From contig CAVNZM010000007.1 in assembly GCA_963693365.1 (NCBI GenBank), positions 8,370,001 to 8,434,000 of the forward strand: a stretch of 64,000 nucleotides of DNA, written 5' to 3'. The translations under genes and the position numbers were made by a program. The stretch comes from Amoebidium appalachense. Lineage: Eukaryota; Ichthyosporea. The notes under the pieces were generated by a model. That model saw only the letters and a list, made by a program, of their open reading frames with translations, did not search any database and had not been told where the DNA came from. How positions within the stretch are numbered: position 1 is the stretch's first letter; every line of letters begins with the position of its first letter. This document shows positions 1 through 13,297 of the stretch, piece by piece.

Positions 1-225
1 CTATATTCACCAATCAGCCCATTTGACAGATCTACACCAATCATAACGCATAGATAGCTACCATATTTAGGCAAGAACATCAGTGGCCGCGGGCAGGTAG
101 CTTGGTCGTTGGTACCCCATGGTATGTACCTGGGGTGTGTGCCCGGTCCGGCACCTATACGTGTATGGCATGCCCGACCTGTATGAGCACGTGCACGTTG
201 TGGTACTCATCCACGTCGCTGTCGC

Positions 226-460
226 TGTGCGTGTGTGTGTGCGTGTGTGCGTGCATCTTTCTCTCCTGTGTGCGCGGGTGTGCGTGTGTGCGTGTGCATG
301 TGCGTATGCGTGTGCGTGTGCGTGTGCGTGTGTTTGTGTTTGTGTGTGTGTGTGTGTGTGCGTGCGTGTGTGCGCGTGTGCGTGTGTGCGTGCGTGTGTG
401 TGCGCGCGCGTGTGTGTGTCAGTGTGCGTGTGTGTGTGCGCGTGTGCACGTGCGTACCTG
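226..460. repeat. Compound (GT)n microsatellite
   Basis: Degenerate GT/GC/CG dinucleotide run. Open frames over it are only Val-Cys or Thr-His translations of the repeat. Bases 1-225 are unique sequence with no recognisable gene. Confidence 0.9.
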
Positions 461-479
461 TGTGGCCAGGTACTAGTAA

Positions 480-735
480 GTGTTTATAGCCGCTTCCATA
501 GTGCTTCATTGCAGTGCATTTTTTAATGTTTTTTCAACGCCCGTTGAAATAGTACATCCATATATAGCATTGAGCATAATATTGCACCCGTTGAGAAAAT
601 ATGTGATAATAAACAATCTCTGCCCTATGAGCTCGAGTGAAGCTTGTCTTGGCATCAAGATTCTTAAAAACCGCCACCAGATTGTTTAATAGATGGTAAG
701 TAATTTTAAAAATCATTGAAATAAATATCCCTATG
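480..735. other. AT-rich unique segment, no gene recognised
   Basis: An AT-rich island between microsatellites. A 69-codon open frame on the plus strand (480-689) starts only at GTG and matches no family I recognise. It may be decayed coding sequence, but nothing supports a gene call. Confidence 0.4.
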
Positions 736-789
736 AAGTTGGTATCCAGCAAGAAACTAAAGCAGCCTTGGATGGGAAGCGCTGGCCTG

Positions 790-963
790 TCTGTCCCCTT
801 TCCCCCCTCCCCCCCTCCCCCCCCTCCCCCCGTCCCCCCCCCCCCCCCTCCCCCCCCCCCCCCCCCCCCCAAAACACACACCCCAATAGCCGAACTTTCT
901 CCCCCTCCCCCCCCCCTCCCCAACCCCTCATCACCCAGTTTACATCGGCTCTTCCCTCCTCTC

Positions 964-1053
<90 letters not shown>

Positions 1054-1097
1054 CCAACCCCTCATCATCCAGTTTACATCGGCTCTTCCCTCCTCTC

Positions 1098-1138
<41 letters not shown>

Positions 1139-1151
1139 CTCTCCCCCCCTC

Positions 1152-1188
<37 letters not shown>

Positions 1189-1190
1189 TT
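790..1190. repeat. Poly-C / (CT)n block with a 134-bp tandem duplication
   Basis: Poly-C tracts alternate with (CT)n. The unique core CAGTTTACATCGGCTCTTCC is present at about 936 and again at about 1070, each copy followed by (CT)n and poly-C. This is a tandem duplication with period 134 bp and one substitution in the flanking core (CACCCAG versus CATCCAG). Confidence 0.9.
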
Positions 1191-1435
1191 CAGGCTTGTC
1201 TAAGACCCAACCCACCTATCCCCTCATCACGTCCTGGACCCTCACCACTACTAAGCAACTACTCCCTCGTGCAAGGCTTGACTGGCTTACACTAGGTTTC
1301 TTGCTGTCTCTAGATCTCGCTTGCAGTCCTTTCAAAAACTGAGAATCTGATTCGTTTTCCGCACTCCGCTCTCTCTCATGACTGTCACTCATTCCGTCTC
1401 CAACTTGAACGCAACTACAACAACACCCACAGACA

Positions 1436-1584
1436 CATACACACACACACACACACCGTGTGCCACACACACAATTGGACACACACACACACAATGTCAT
1501 GTGCACATACGCCGTGCACACATTCATGCGTGCACATACCCCATGCGGCACACACACGTGCACACAACACACACACACACATGA

Positions 1585-1673
<89 letters not shown>

Positions 1674-1745
1674 GTGTGGCACATACAGACATACAACACA
1701 CACACACACGCGTGCGCGCATACACATGCACACACCCACACACAT
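1436..1745. repeat. (CA)n microsatellite
   Basis: Long, mostly pure CA run (longest about 1588-1671) with interrupted flanks, followed by poly-C and a CT-rich stretch to about 1850. The stretch 1850-2415 is pyrimidine-rich unique DNA with no recognisable gene. Confidence 0.95.
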
Positions 1746-2416
1746 TCTGCCCCCCCCCCCCCTCCCTTCTCTCTATCTCTTACCCCCTCTAGAGATCTCT
1801 CTCCCACCCCGTCTGTCTCTCTCTCTTCTTCTCCCCCTTCCCTGTGCCGGCGTGGCTGGGGTAGTAGTCCTGGGCAAAGGGCCCTTATAGTTAGGTTGTG
1901 AACGATGGTTTAGCTTAGCGTTGAACTCATAGATAGCACCTTACTGTCGGTGCTGTGTGGTAGACGGTAGTTTCCCTAGACTGCCCGCAAAAGGCTCTCC
2001 GGGAACAAAACGTGATTAAAAAATAAAAAAAATAGAAAGAATAAAAAAATCTCCCCCTTCCCTATCTTTCTCTCTACTCTGAATGTTCTCATTCTTTGCC
2101 TTCCGAAGATCTAGAGTGAATCTCTCTCTCTGGATCTCTCTTTCTCTCTCCCTCCCGCACACACGCACATACACACACACTCTTTAACTTTTTCTCTGCC
2201 GTCTTCCCCCTCTCCCCCCCTCACCCCCTGCCCCCCTAGTACCCCTCTCTCTCCCCCTCTCTGGCTCTAGCTCTCTCATTCTGGCTTACAAACACACTCA
2301 ACTCGCTAACTCTCTTGTTCTTTCTTCTCCATCCTGCCTTACCTTCCCATTGTTGCAACCTGACACACACACCACTTTCAAGGTTGAATAGATAAAAACT
2401 TACGGCTCCGTAGTAA

Positions 2417-2887
2417 TTCCTCTGTGATCGTGGTGGTCCAGAAGATCAACCCATCCAAGCATTTTTCGCCTTTCCCTCACAGCCTGCCAATGACTGCCTG
2501 GTCGATATCATACATACGCAAGGTATTAAAATATATAAGTTGGATGGCATAAAGTTGAATGTCTCTCCTTTTGTCATCCTTCTCTCTGAAAATGGGAGCG
2601 CCTTTGTGAGGCCGCTACCATTCATAGGAAACGATATATTCATAGCAAATATTATGATACCCTTGGGAAAATATTGTCACTACAACACGGCATTTTGCTG
2701 TACATGTCGAACCGTGCACACACACAGTGACATGCACACGCAAACCCGCTTAAACACACGCACACGCACACATGCATTTTTTAATTTAAATAAACCCCGT
2801 TTTGATCTTCGGAGAGGCCACCCAGAGGCCCTCACAGGAGCTACCGTCTTCCACATGGCACCGACTGTACCTTTGTTGGGGTTCTAA
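2417..2887 (+). other. Possible decayed or partial coding segment
   Basis: The plus-strand frame is open for 157 codons after a stop at 2414. Codons about 2480-2700 have a balanced, non-repetitive composition that looks protein-like (for example LDGIKLNVSPFVILLSENGS), unlike the simple-repeat frames around it. Its 3' part runs into CA-rich sequence. No ATG lies near the 5' end and no family is recognised. It could be an internal exon, a fragment of a mobile element, or chance. Confidence 0.25.
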
Positions 2888-3209
2888 AGGTGCAAAACGC
2901 TAACCGTGAAGCTACCACACCGTTTCAAACCTAGCTACGAGTACACACTTAGCCCAGGGTTTACACCCCAACCTCGCCGGTGGGGGGTCACACATATACA
3001 CACGTACGATGGCTCTACACACATACGATGGCTCTACACACACCTAAGCAAATACCGTGAAAGACACACACGCACAACTTGTACACACTTGACTGTGACA
3101 GCGTCTACTGAGCACATACACATATGCACATTTACAAACACTAGCTCACCCACATTTGATAGTGGGTTCCAGCTGCTACAGACCCACAGATCCATACAGT
3201 CATACATAA

Positions 3210-3210
<1 letters not shown>

Positions 3211-3279
<69 letters not shown>

Positions 3280-3360
3280 ACATACACACACACACACCGA
3301 AACACCACGCACACACAGACACACACACACGGCAGTGACACGAAGATCAGCACAGACACA
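3211..3360. repeat. (CA)n microsatellite
   Basis: A pure CA run to about 3270, then interrupted CA. The flanking 2890-3210 is unique sequence with no gene seen. Confidence 0.95.
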
Positions 3361-3379
3361 CACAAGAAGTAAACGGGGC

Positions 3380-4200
3380 GGGGCCGGGGGGGGGGGGGGG
3401 GGGGGGGAGAGAGGGGGGGGGTGGAAGGGAGGAGGGGGGGAAGGGAGGAGAGGGGGGGGAGAGAGAGAGAGAAAGGGGGGGGGGGGGGAGGAAGCATCGG
3501 GGGGGGGGGGGGGGGGGGAGGGAGGGAAGGGAGGGAGGGAGGGGGGAGGGGAATTGGTTGTTGTGGTAGAAGCTGTAGCGTGGGAGAGGAAAAGTGGGGG
3601 GGGTCGTGGGTAGGGGGGGTAGGTGGGAAGTTGTGATCTGTGAAAATGTGCGCTACGCGAAGGAGTCAGGAGGGGCTATGTCACGGGGGGAAGAGGGGGT
3701 AGTGCCATTCCGGAGTTCTGACAGATTTAAGGGGCAAAACTTTGATAGACCGTGTTATTCCTTTTTTGTTTTTCAAGGAAAGGACGTGTAGGAAGAGTTA
3801 TTCAGTACAAACAACGATGTTGGAAAGTAAAAATATGCAGATGTACCGATGTGAGAAAACGAGGAAGAGACGGGAAGATGGGGGGGGGGGGGAGGGGGGG
3901 GGGGGGGAGCACACGGGAACAGGGGGGGGGGGGAGGGGAGGGGGTAACTTGAATAAATTAAAAGGTCACTTGGGGGGGGAAGGGGGGATGGACTGGGAGA
4001 GGAAGGGTGAAGGGGGGGTTTACTCTTTGCTCTTGGTTTTTTTTTTTAAATGGGTGGGAGGAGACCGGGGGAGGAGGGGAGGGGGGGGGGTAGGGGGGAG
4101 GGGGAGAAGGGGGACACACACACACACACGAGAGGGAAGGGGGGGGGGGGGGGGTACTGAAGGGGAGTGGGGTGAAGGAGGGGAAGGGGGGGCAACATTG
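3380..4200. repeat. Poly-G and G/A-rich low-complexity block
   Basis: Many poly-G tracts separated by GA-rich DNA. A short unique island lies at 3640-3870. No coding family is visible. The stretch 4200-4610 is unique sequence without a recognised gene and serves as the 3' flank of the gene ending at 4611. Confidence 0.85.
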
Positions 4201-4610
4201 AGATTTTGGCGCATTTTTTCCAAGCCAAGGCATCTCGCTACATAACTGGTTGTGCAAGGGTCAGGTTTTTTTTTTTTTTTTAAGTTTTTGGGCAAGTGTT
4301 GGTATTGGTTTATTGTGGTGGTTTGAATTAAATTTACCATCAGCACGTGGTCGAAGAGCAACTATGGCGCCAGAACATCACCAAAAAACCCAGTCAGGTG
4401 GTGGGGCCGCTGCAAACGTACACTATATACTTGTGTCTGATCTAATGAAGCTCTTATCATCAATTCTCGTACATTCACATTAACAACGCCGTCATAGGCT
4501 ATACATTGCCTAACTTGCATGAGTTAAACATTGCCAATAAATCATTTTCACTCATATGTTCAGCACGTCAATTATTATACATACACACCGCCCACTTTAC
4601 GCCTTCCACT

Positions 4611-5897
4611 TTACGCCTTCTTTTTAGACGCAGGCACACTCTTCTTTGCAGAGCACGTAGCATTAGGGTCATTTGGAATCGTGCAAAGAATCTTGTCCTG
4701 AGCGCACCCAGTCAGAGGGCTGCATGGTTCGCACGGGCCTACCGCCTGAGCGTTCTGGTAGCCAAGGTTGCAGCTGTTGGCACCACAAGTCGGGTTGCCG
4801 CCAGTCAGATCATCGCAGACGTTGCCCTTGTCCTGGCAGTTGGTCACACCGGTGGTGGGGCATAGGCTGCACTGGCCAGCAACATTACGGTAGGCACTGC
4901 GGGTAGGATGTTCGTGAGCAAAAATGCTTGTCGTTTATGCCAATTGGGTTGCACATAACCATACCAGGCACCAACATATGTGGAAGGCACAGAATCAAAC
5001 ACATGTCCATGCACCCACACCTGTCTAATCATATATCCCGCATCACGAGATATCCACATAACCAACACACCATGTCATCCTGTCGTTTGGTGTTGCTATT
5101 AAATAGCAAGGGTGGCGTCAAATATTCTACGTCTAAAACAAATCAGTGATCACTTACTAGGTAGCACAGCCGCCCAATTGGCACTTGAGAATATTGTCTT
5201 CGCAATAGGTCTGGCCGGCCTTGCACAGGTACAGCTGTGCATTGGGGTCGCAATCTGCACAAACAGAGTTGGTGGCATTCGTGCACGTCACGGCGCTGCA
5301 GCCCTGGACGGGTGTACACGGGTAGCAGTTGCCCGTTGCAGGCAGAAGGTACTCTCCGTCGAAGCACTGTGTGCATACGCGGCGAGAGGCACCGGCAGAC
5401 GTGATGAAGTTGTTGCAGTAAGTGCCCACACCAATGTTCCAAAGGTTAGGAACAGTGATCATAGAGTGCATGGTGGCATCGAAAGAGTCCTTGTTGCACA
5501 CCAGGGCAGTGATGGTCGTCTCACCCAGCTTGGCATTGAAGTCTGCCTCGTACACGACATAATCCGACCACTTTGTGCCGGAGATGCGGGCCACCTTGGC
5601 AATCCACATGCCAACGTACAGGGGGCTAGTGATGTCTCCGTCCGCAGTGAAGACAATAATGCCACCGGCACACCCAGCAGAGGGGTCAGGACGGAACGTA
5701 GTGGGGTTAATGTGACGTGTGGATGTGACCTTGTGCGTGGAAACGGCACCATAGTCGTCAGTGGCAGTGGGAATGTAGGTGGTTGTGTGTGTGTATTTGG
5801 GGGAGGGGTCGGGGGTAATTACGCTCGAGCTCGAGCTTGTTGGGTTGACTGCGAGAGCGGCCGAGGCTCCCATAAGGGCAAGGGCAAGGCGCAGCAT
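4611..5897 (-). CDS. Secreted cysteine-rich protein, long paralogue (two exons)
   Basis: Function unknown. Exons on the minus strand are 5897-5158 and 4896-4611 (341 aa). The donor is CTA|GTAAGT and the acceptor CCGCAG|TGCC, and the phase is consistent. The ATG at 5897 gives a classic signal peptide (LRLALALMGASAALA), followed by a Ser/Thr/Pro-rich stretch. A conserved domain of about 130 residues comes next, then repeated short cysteine motifs (CTQC, CYPC, CADC). Exon 2 adds two more cysteine-rich units and a lysine-rich tail. The first ~230 residues align with the gene at 18025-18723, with shared blocks STHKVTSTR and CTNATNS/CTNTSDS and the same cysteine order. It has TATA and CCAAT boxes upstream. 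A 13-bp direct repeat spans the stop codon. The cysteine spacing resembles TNFR/EGF-like modules, but that is only a resemblance. Confidence 0.8.
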
Positions 5898-6007
5898 CTT
5901 CGATTCTTTCAACTACGATACAAACTTGTACTTTTTGTTTTTGTTTTGTGGTAATGGACACCTCGAAATTGAGCCCGGCGTGTGATGAGAAGAGTGCGTG
6001 GAGGTGG

Positions 6008-6015
6008 TTTTTATA
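6008..6015 (-). promoter_or_regulatory. TATA box of the secreted-protein gene
   Basis: CATATAAAA on the minus strand, about 110 bp upstream of the ATG at 5897. The paralogue at 18 kb has a TATATAAA at the same distance. Confidence 0.6.
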
Positions 6016-6085
6016 TGCGGTGTCACATGCGCTGTTGGCGTGTTGATTCGAGGAGTGGCTTTGAAATCTCCTGCGAAGCGCCGCG

Positions 6086-6204
6086 ATTGGGCGAAGTAAC
6101 CAATGTAGCCAATCAAACAATGGATGGTTTCTAACTAACCAATCATAATTCGCTTAGGCTTACCTTTACTGGAAGCCGTCACTCGTTACCTACATTTTGA
6201 TTGG
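6086..6204 (-). promoter_or_regulatory. Cluster of five CCAAT boxes
   Basis: CCAAT or its complement ATTGG occurs at 6086-6090, 6100-6104, 6109-6113, 6139-6143 and 6200-6204. The cluster lies 190-310 bp upstream of the start codon at 5897. The paralogue at 18 kb has a comparable cluster, which supports a real promoter module bound by an NF-Y-like factor (inference). Confidence 0.6.
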
Positions 6205-6559
6205 CGAGCGGTGGGAAGTTGATGGGCGCGGGCGGATCCGGTGGCTTTTTTTGTTTTCTTTTGGGGAGGTTTTTACATGTACAGTAGATACCCATGTATA
6301 ACAAAAAATTCATCATGAATAAAACAAATGGAAGCAATTTAAAAAATAATAATGAGAATGTCTTATAAAATCCGCGCGACTATCTCTCTGCATATGGTGT
6401 CACTTCTAAGTTCCAAAAGTACACTGCAGAAAAACACAGCACCGTTCTAGACTACCCGCATCTAAGGTTCTGCAAGCGCTCGCACCGGGATCTGGATGCA
6501 TGCGCATGCCGGCGACCGTTCATATACACGACTGATGCATACTGGCCAAGCCTCTCAGC

Positions 6560-6692
6560 CCTCCTTCCCCCCTTCCCCCCCCCCCCCCCCTTCCCCCCCT
6601 TCCCCCCCCCCTCCCCGGCCCAACAAACACACTCACACACTCACACACACGCCCCGGGGAGAGGAGGGAGGGGAGCGGGGGGGAGGGGGCGG

Positions 6693-6734
<42 letters not shown>

Positions 6735-7056
6735 TCTTGTGGATGCATACATGATGCCGGAATCACATGGGCGAGTCAGGACACCCGAAGTTCATGATCA
6801 TGGTTCATGCTAATACATTGTCCCGTGCCACACACGTGACGCAGTTTAATTTGGGATCGATGTACGCTGACGTACTCAGGGTTTGCATTGATCCGGCGAT
6901 GCTTGTAAGTACGGTAACAAACTCTACGTATCCCCCCTCTACCCCCTCTTCCCCCCCCCCCCCCCCCCCCCCCCCCCTTCCCCTCTCCCCCCTTTCCTCC
7001 CCCCTCCCCCCCCCCCCCCCCTCCCCTCTCACCCCAGCCTCCCCGTCGTACCAGTC

Positions 7057-7089
<33 letters not shown>

Positions 7090-7140
7090 CCCCCCCCCCC
7101 TCCCCCCCCCCTCCTCCCCCCTCCCCCTCCCTCCTCATTC
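6560..7140. repeat. Poly-C and poly-G low-complexity tracts
   Basis: A poly-C block (6565-6620), a poly-G block (6670-6733), and poly-C blocks at 6945-7130. The stretches 6205-6540 and 6734-6930 are unique with no recognised gene. Confidence 0.9.
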
Positions 7141-7329
7141 CACCAGGAGCTCAAAGTTAACTGAGAATTCGAGTTTTGAACTTCTCTCCGAAGGTCTTCA
7201 AATCGTCAGACTTTCTTGTGTCCAGTTTTTTTTTTCGATTTTTAGCTCTGCATCAAGAAAGCCCGAGCTTGGCCCGATCTTAGTGCTATTATGGTCTTGG
7301 TGCTATTATGAAGTTGCTCGATCGAGGTC

Positions 7330-7367
<38 letters not shown>

Positions 7368-7524
7368 ATTACCCCTTTCCTCCCCCTGGCCCTCCCAAAA
7401 AGAAAACAGAAAAGAAAACCGAAGACTGAAAGGGTGGGGAGGGGGGGGGGGGGGGGAGCCTCGGGGGAGCGGGGGTCCAGGAGGGTGGGACAGAGAGAGG
7501 GAGGAGGGGGGGGGGGGGGGGGGG

Positions 7525-7566
<42 letters not shown>

Positions 7567-7920
7567 TAGACAGAGAGAGAGGGGGAGGGGGGGGGAGAGG
7601 GAGAGAGAAGAGAGAGAGAGAGAAAGAGGGGGAGAGAGAGAGCCTTCGGGAGAGAGAGAGAGGGGGGGGGGGGGGGGGGGGAGAGAGAGAGAGAAAGAGA
7701 AAGAGAGTCTCGGAGAGAGAGGGAGGGTGCCACTGGGTAAGAGGGTGGCTGGGGGAAGGGGGGGGGGCTAGAAAGAAAGAGGTAAAGTCTAAAGAGTAAG
7801 AGAAAGGCAAAGAGGAGGGGGTGGGGGTAGGGGGGGGGGGGGGGGGAGGAGAGGAAGAACAGAGATCCGGGGGGGCAGGAGGGGGAGGGGTGGGGGGGAA
7901 GGGAGGGGGGCAGGGTGGGA
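7330..7920. repeat. Poly-C, poly-G and (GA)n block
   Basis: Poly-C at about 7331-7367, then G- and GA-rich DNA to about 7920. The stretch 7930-8310 is unique, moderately AT-rich DNA with no complete gene seen. Confidence 0.9.
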
Positions 7921-8311
7921 GGAACTGGGGAGCGCCGGGGGCACTCTATGATTATTCACGAGCTTCCAAAGAATGTCCGAGGAAAAAACACCCTTGCCGA
8001 ACTAAATCTAAATAATAGTATCAATATCATATTACAGTGTGTTGGTGACTAACAGCAACGGTACCTTGGCAACCTACTTAAGTGATAGATATTAATGGCC
8101 ACATGTGGTTGATGAAGATGATCATACACCAACTTAGTAAAACGTCATATTATCAATTATTGTCCCCCGTTTTAGCATTATTCAATGATTCATGATGTTC
8201 TGCCAGACTGCTAGTTCGATTTCTTTTGATTTAAATTGCAACCCCATTCACCGTGCGCACTCGACAAAGTGTTCACCGTGTGAATGGATTCAACATACCC
8301 GGACATCGTAA

Positions 8312-8863
8312 ATCATCACCCGCCTGTCCGCTTGTGCCCCGGACCACCCGCTCTTCCGGCTACACGCATCCCCGCCGGACTCGCCCCTCTACCTCTTCCC
8401 TTCCACATCGTCTCTGCCCATTGTCGAGCGATATGCGGAATGGCTGGCGACCCCGCCGGAGGTACGGCTAGATCATAGTGTGAATATGAATAGTTTCAAG
8501 TCTATGGCTGATAGATATCTTTTTACTCTACGCGTCGAGTCCCTTCCTGTGTTAGGACCGCAAAAATACCAACTACTACTAGCCTATATGCCGGATACGG
8601 TTAGAGAGTCTCGTTCCTACATAGATTCGTTTATTCGTAATGTGGTGTGGTGTAAAAACGCAAAGATGATTATGGCTTGGCGGTGTAATCGGTTTCTGGT
8701 GTCTCCTGCTCGTATGTGTAATATGTTTGGGGGGCGGTTTACTCGCGGATGCATATCTTTCAATAAGTGTAACCTTTTAGCTAACGTAATAGAACCGGAG
8801 GTTATTGGCGGTTTTATTCAGTCTTTTCTCCCTCTCTTCCTCAATATATCCGTTTTAAAATGA
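8312..8863 (+). CDS. Unknown ORF of a repeated family, copy 1 (ORF B)
   Basis: Open from just after a TAA at 8309 to TGA at 8863 (184 codons). The first in-frame ATG is at 8486. I do not recognise the family. The translation resembles that of the frame at 10871-11344: an SPL..FxST start, then a W..TP/W..TQ block, LFTL versus LFIL, and AWRCNRF versus FWRCNLCF at the same relative position. In both copies a preceding frame ends in EWI(Q/K)...stop, with the TAA at the matching place. A second short frame overlaps the stop (8860-8964). The 5' part is GC-rich and the 3' part AT-rich. The likely source is a mobile element or other multicopy gene. Without an upstream ATG it may be a fragment. Confidence 0.45.
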   Translation: MITRLSACAPDHPLFRLHASPPDSPLYLFPSTSSLPIVERYAEWLATPPEVRLDHSVNMNSFKSMADRYLFTLRVESLPVLGPQKYQLLLAYMPDTVRESRSYIDSFIRNVVWCKNAKMIMAWRCNRFLVSPARMCNMFGGRFTRGCISFNKCNLLANVIEPEVIGGFIQSFLPLFLNISVLK

Positions 8864-8964
8864 CTATCTTAGATCACCTTATTAATGCTGCACAGTATGA
8901 TATTGTGATACGGTGTCTTAGCTTTCTTTCGGAGCTACCAATGCTAGCCTCTGCTTACCCATAA
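8860..8964 (+). CDS. Short overlapping ORF (ORF C), copy 1
   Basis: A 34-codon frame whose ATG overlaps the TGA of the preceding ORF (ATGA). Copy 2 has a matching short frame (11337-11402) that also overlaps its upstream stop. Both share a (Q/V)YD.I.R.L pattern. A stop-start overlap kept in two diverged copies suggests a real gene pair or one gene with a programmed shift. Function unknown. Confidence 0.3.
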   Translation: MTILDHLINAAQYDIVIRCLSFLSELPMLASAYP

Positions 8965-9204
8965 CATGTAATAGGGGTGTCGTATACTATGATGGCGCTA
9001 ATTGTTGCCTAGCATGTGCATATGTCACTAGCTGCATTTGATTGGCTGCGCTGGAAAACGCAGTAGGCCGTCGAGTGTGGCTGGGCCCCCGACAGTGTCC
9101 ACGCAATAGAAAGTGTGTAAACCCCGGATATCGTAAATCAAGACTTGCCGCAACTTTAGATAAGCACCCCCAACGTGGGCCCCGTCGTGTATTTTCACAG
9201 CTTT

Positions 9205-9365
9205 GATGGGACCATCCCTCCCCCCTCCCCCCCCTCCCCTCTCTCCCCGCCCTTCCCCCCCCCCCCCCCCCCCCCCCACCGGGCCCCCCCGGGCTCCCCT
9301 CCCCCGCCCCCTCCCCCCCCCCCCCCCCCCCCCCCCCCTCCCAAAAAAAAAAAAAAAAAACCCAC
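9205..9365. repeat. Poly-C tract ending in poly-A
   Basis: Interrupted poly-C from 9205, then about 18 A residues at 9343-9360. The flanks 8965-9204 and 9366-9724 are unique without a recognised gene. Confidence 0.9.
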
Positions 9366-9724
9366 CCCCCGCCCTCAACCCCTCCTACTCAATGACACCT
9401 CTCTTGCTCAGATATACAAGGGTTTCTATCCTTGATCTATATCCCACCTTTTTGCTTTGTGTCTCTGTCAGTGATCTGCTCCATTCGCAAGTGAGCCTGA
9501 CTTCCAACATCGTCGTGTTGCAGTTTCAAAGTTTCCTCAATAAAGTGAGAGATGGAGAGGCGCCATCACTACATGTGTGATTGTTTTGGGGCTTTTGTCA
9601 CTGCGATTACTTTTGCCACCGTGTCGTCCGAAACCTGAGGAATTCTAATCTCACAGTTCATGCAGCCCCAAGCAATGTATAAGTTGTCTATGTAGTTGGT
9701 CGAAATAAAAACACATTACAGTTG

Positions 9725-11266
<1,542 letters not shown>

Positions 11267-11336
11267 GAAGTTAGACGACTGGCTTATTTAGATAATCCTG
11301 ATAATACGTCTATTGAACTATCTCTTAAATCACCTC

Positions 11337-11402
11337 ATGTTTAATGAGTTTTCTAGGGTGTATGATTATATCAGTCGTTATCTCCTCCGTATCCGAGGGT
11401 AA
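11337..11402 (+). CDS. Short overlapping ORF (ORF C), copy 2
   Basis: A 21-codon frame starting 8 bases before the end of ORF B. It then stops, and protein-like sequence continues with further stops to about 11530. It is a decayed counterpart of 8860-8964. Confidence 0.25.
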   Translation: MFNEFSRVYDYISRYLLRIRG

Positions 11403-11539
11403 GGACAGTTTTTTGTATCTTCTTTATCGAGATATCTGTGATATCTCGATTACCTCTATTTTAATGAGCATATCAATGAAAACAAAGCAAGCTTTAAATG
11501 CACAAAAAAGAATAAGAAGAAAAATTTGCTTGAGCCCTC

Positions 11540-11550
11540 CTCCTCTTCCC

Positions 11551-11585
<35 letters not shown>

Positions 11586-12201
11586 CCCCCGCGGACTGTT
11601 CCTCTAATATGCCTTTTCGGGCCGGAGAGGCTCCCCCTTCGGCATTAGCACTCAGAAGGTGTAGAACGAGTCTCAAAGTTGGACGATCCTGAAAGGTAAA
11701 ACTATCCGGGAAAGCAGCCATCCCTGTTATTCGCTATCATTACACATTTGGGTAGCTTATTTATTTACATACTAAGAACCCCCTACCACACGGCCTCTTG
11801 GCAACCAAGCAAGGTATCTCGACAGGACATCTGGGCCCTATGCTGTATATTGTTTGTCACCCCTAACACCATTCCCTATTGCAACAGGCAGACACACTAT
11901 CAAGTTACATTTATTCTTTATCACTGCACAAATCCTTCAAACTACCAACAGTCCCCCCCCTCTCTCTCCCCCCCCCCCCCCCCCCCAAAAAAAAAAAAAA
12001 AAAAAAAAAGAAAAGAAAAAAAACGTAGAGGAGGGAGGGGAGAGGGCGGGAGGGGGGGGGCCATCCCAACGGCAATCAGCGAAAGAGAAAACCAAATCCA
12101 CCCGACCATTTTCAACGGTTACCACGGCAAACAAACACTGGTTCTTAGAAAAGTTTTGTTTTGTTTCCTTCTTATAGACAATCATTTCCGACGGTCATAC
12201 G

Positions 12202-12242
<41 letters not shown>

Positions 12243-12285
12243 AAAAAAAAAAAGAATACTAAACAAATTAATAATGAATAAATCA
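11540..12285. repeat. Poly-C/poly-A tracts in unique DNA
   Basis: Poly-C at 11550-11584, C then A tracts at 11968-12020, and C then A tracts at 12203-12253. The sequence between them is unique and shows no recognised gene. Confidence 0.85.
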
Positions 12286-12523
12286 ATACTACATTTTACT
12301 TTTTGGAAACCTAAATAAAAACAAGATACTCGCTAGCCCTACCCTGGTGCTTCTTGTACTCAGCTGCCATCTACCATCACAACCCCTCCAAACATGTGGC
12401 CGCCGTGCATGTTCCTAGGGTCTTTGGACAGTCCTTGTCATGGCTCTAATGGCCCCACGGGGGAGGGGGTGGGGGGTGGGAGGGGGAGGGGGGTGTTTGG
12501 GGCCCAGGAGAGAGGGGGGCTTA

Positions 12524-12524
12524 C

Positions 12525-12605
<81 letters not shown>

Positions 12606-12630
12606 CGCGCGCGCGCGTGCGTGCGTGCGT

Positions 12631-12666
<36 letters not shown>

Positions 12667-12703
12667 ATGCGTGCGTACGTGCGTGTGTGGCTGAGTGCGT
12701 GCG

Positions 12704-12739
<36 letters not shown>

Positions 12740-12773
12740 CGTGCGTACGTGCGTGTGTGGCTGCGTGCGTGCG

Positions 12774-12855
<82 letters not shown>
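12524..12855. repeat. (GT)n microsatellite with an internal ~72-bp duplication
   Basis: GT runs interrupted twice by the same module (TATGCGTGCGTACGTGCGTG ... GCGAGCGTG) at about 12665 and about 12737. The copies differ by one base (GGCTGAG versus GGCTGCG). Confidence 0.9.
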
Positions 12856-12856
<1 letters not shown>

Positions 12857-13297
12857 AATGTTGTGTGTGGTGGTTGCCGAGGTAGTAGGGGTGCTACTAT
12901 TACTGGGGGCGGAAGGGGGGGTGGGGGGGAACTGAGGGCTCCAGAGGGGAAGGAAGGGATTCTAATGAAATGCCCCCTCCGGGGGGGAGGGGCAAGATGT
13001 GGAGGGGCCGAGGTACCGAGGGGGGGGGGAAGGGGGGGAGGGGGGAAGGGAGGGGGGCTCTGGGACAAACTGAATGAGCCTGGGGTTGGTGGGGGGGGGG
13101 GGGGGGGGGGGGGGGGGGGTGGGGGGAGAGGCATAATAAATCATAGGCAAGTCCGCCAATAGGAACATTCCACTGATCTGGGCGCGGTGCGTGTTCTTAC
13201 AAAAGCCCCACTTGGCTGCTTGGCGTGTTCTTATTGACGGGGATCCTTAATTACGGACGGTATTTGAACCGTGACTTTCCCAGTGACTCATTCTTTT

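Noticed and set aside
5112-5954. 280-codon plus-strand frame
   Set aside because: Antisense to the secreted-protein exon 1, which has a signal peptide, a paralogue and a promoter.
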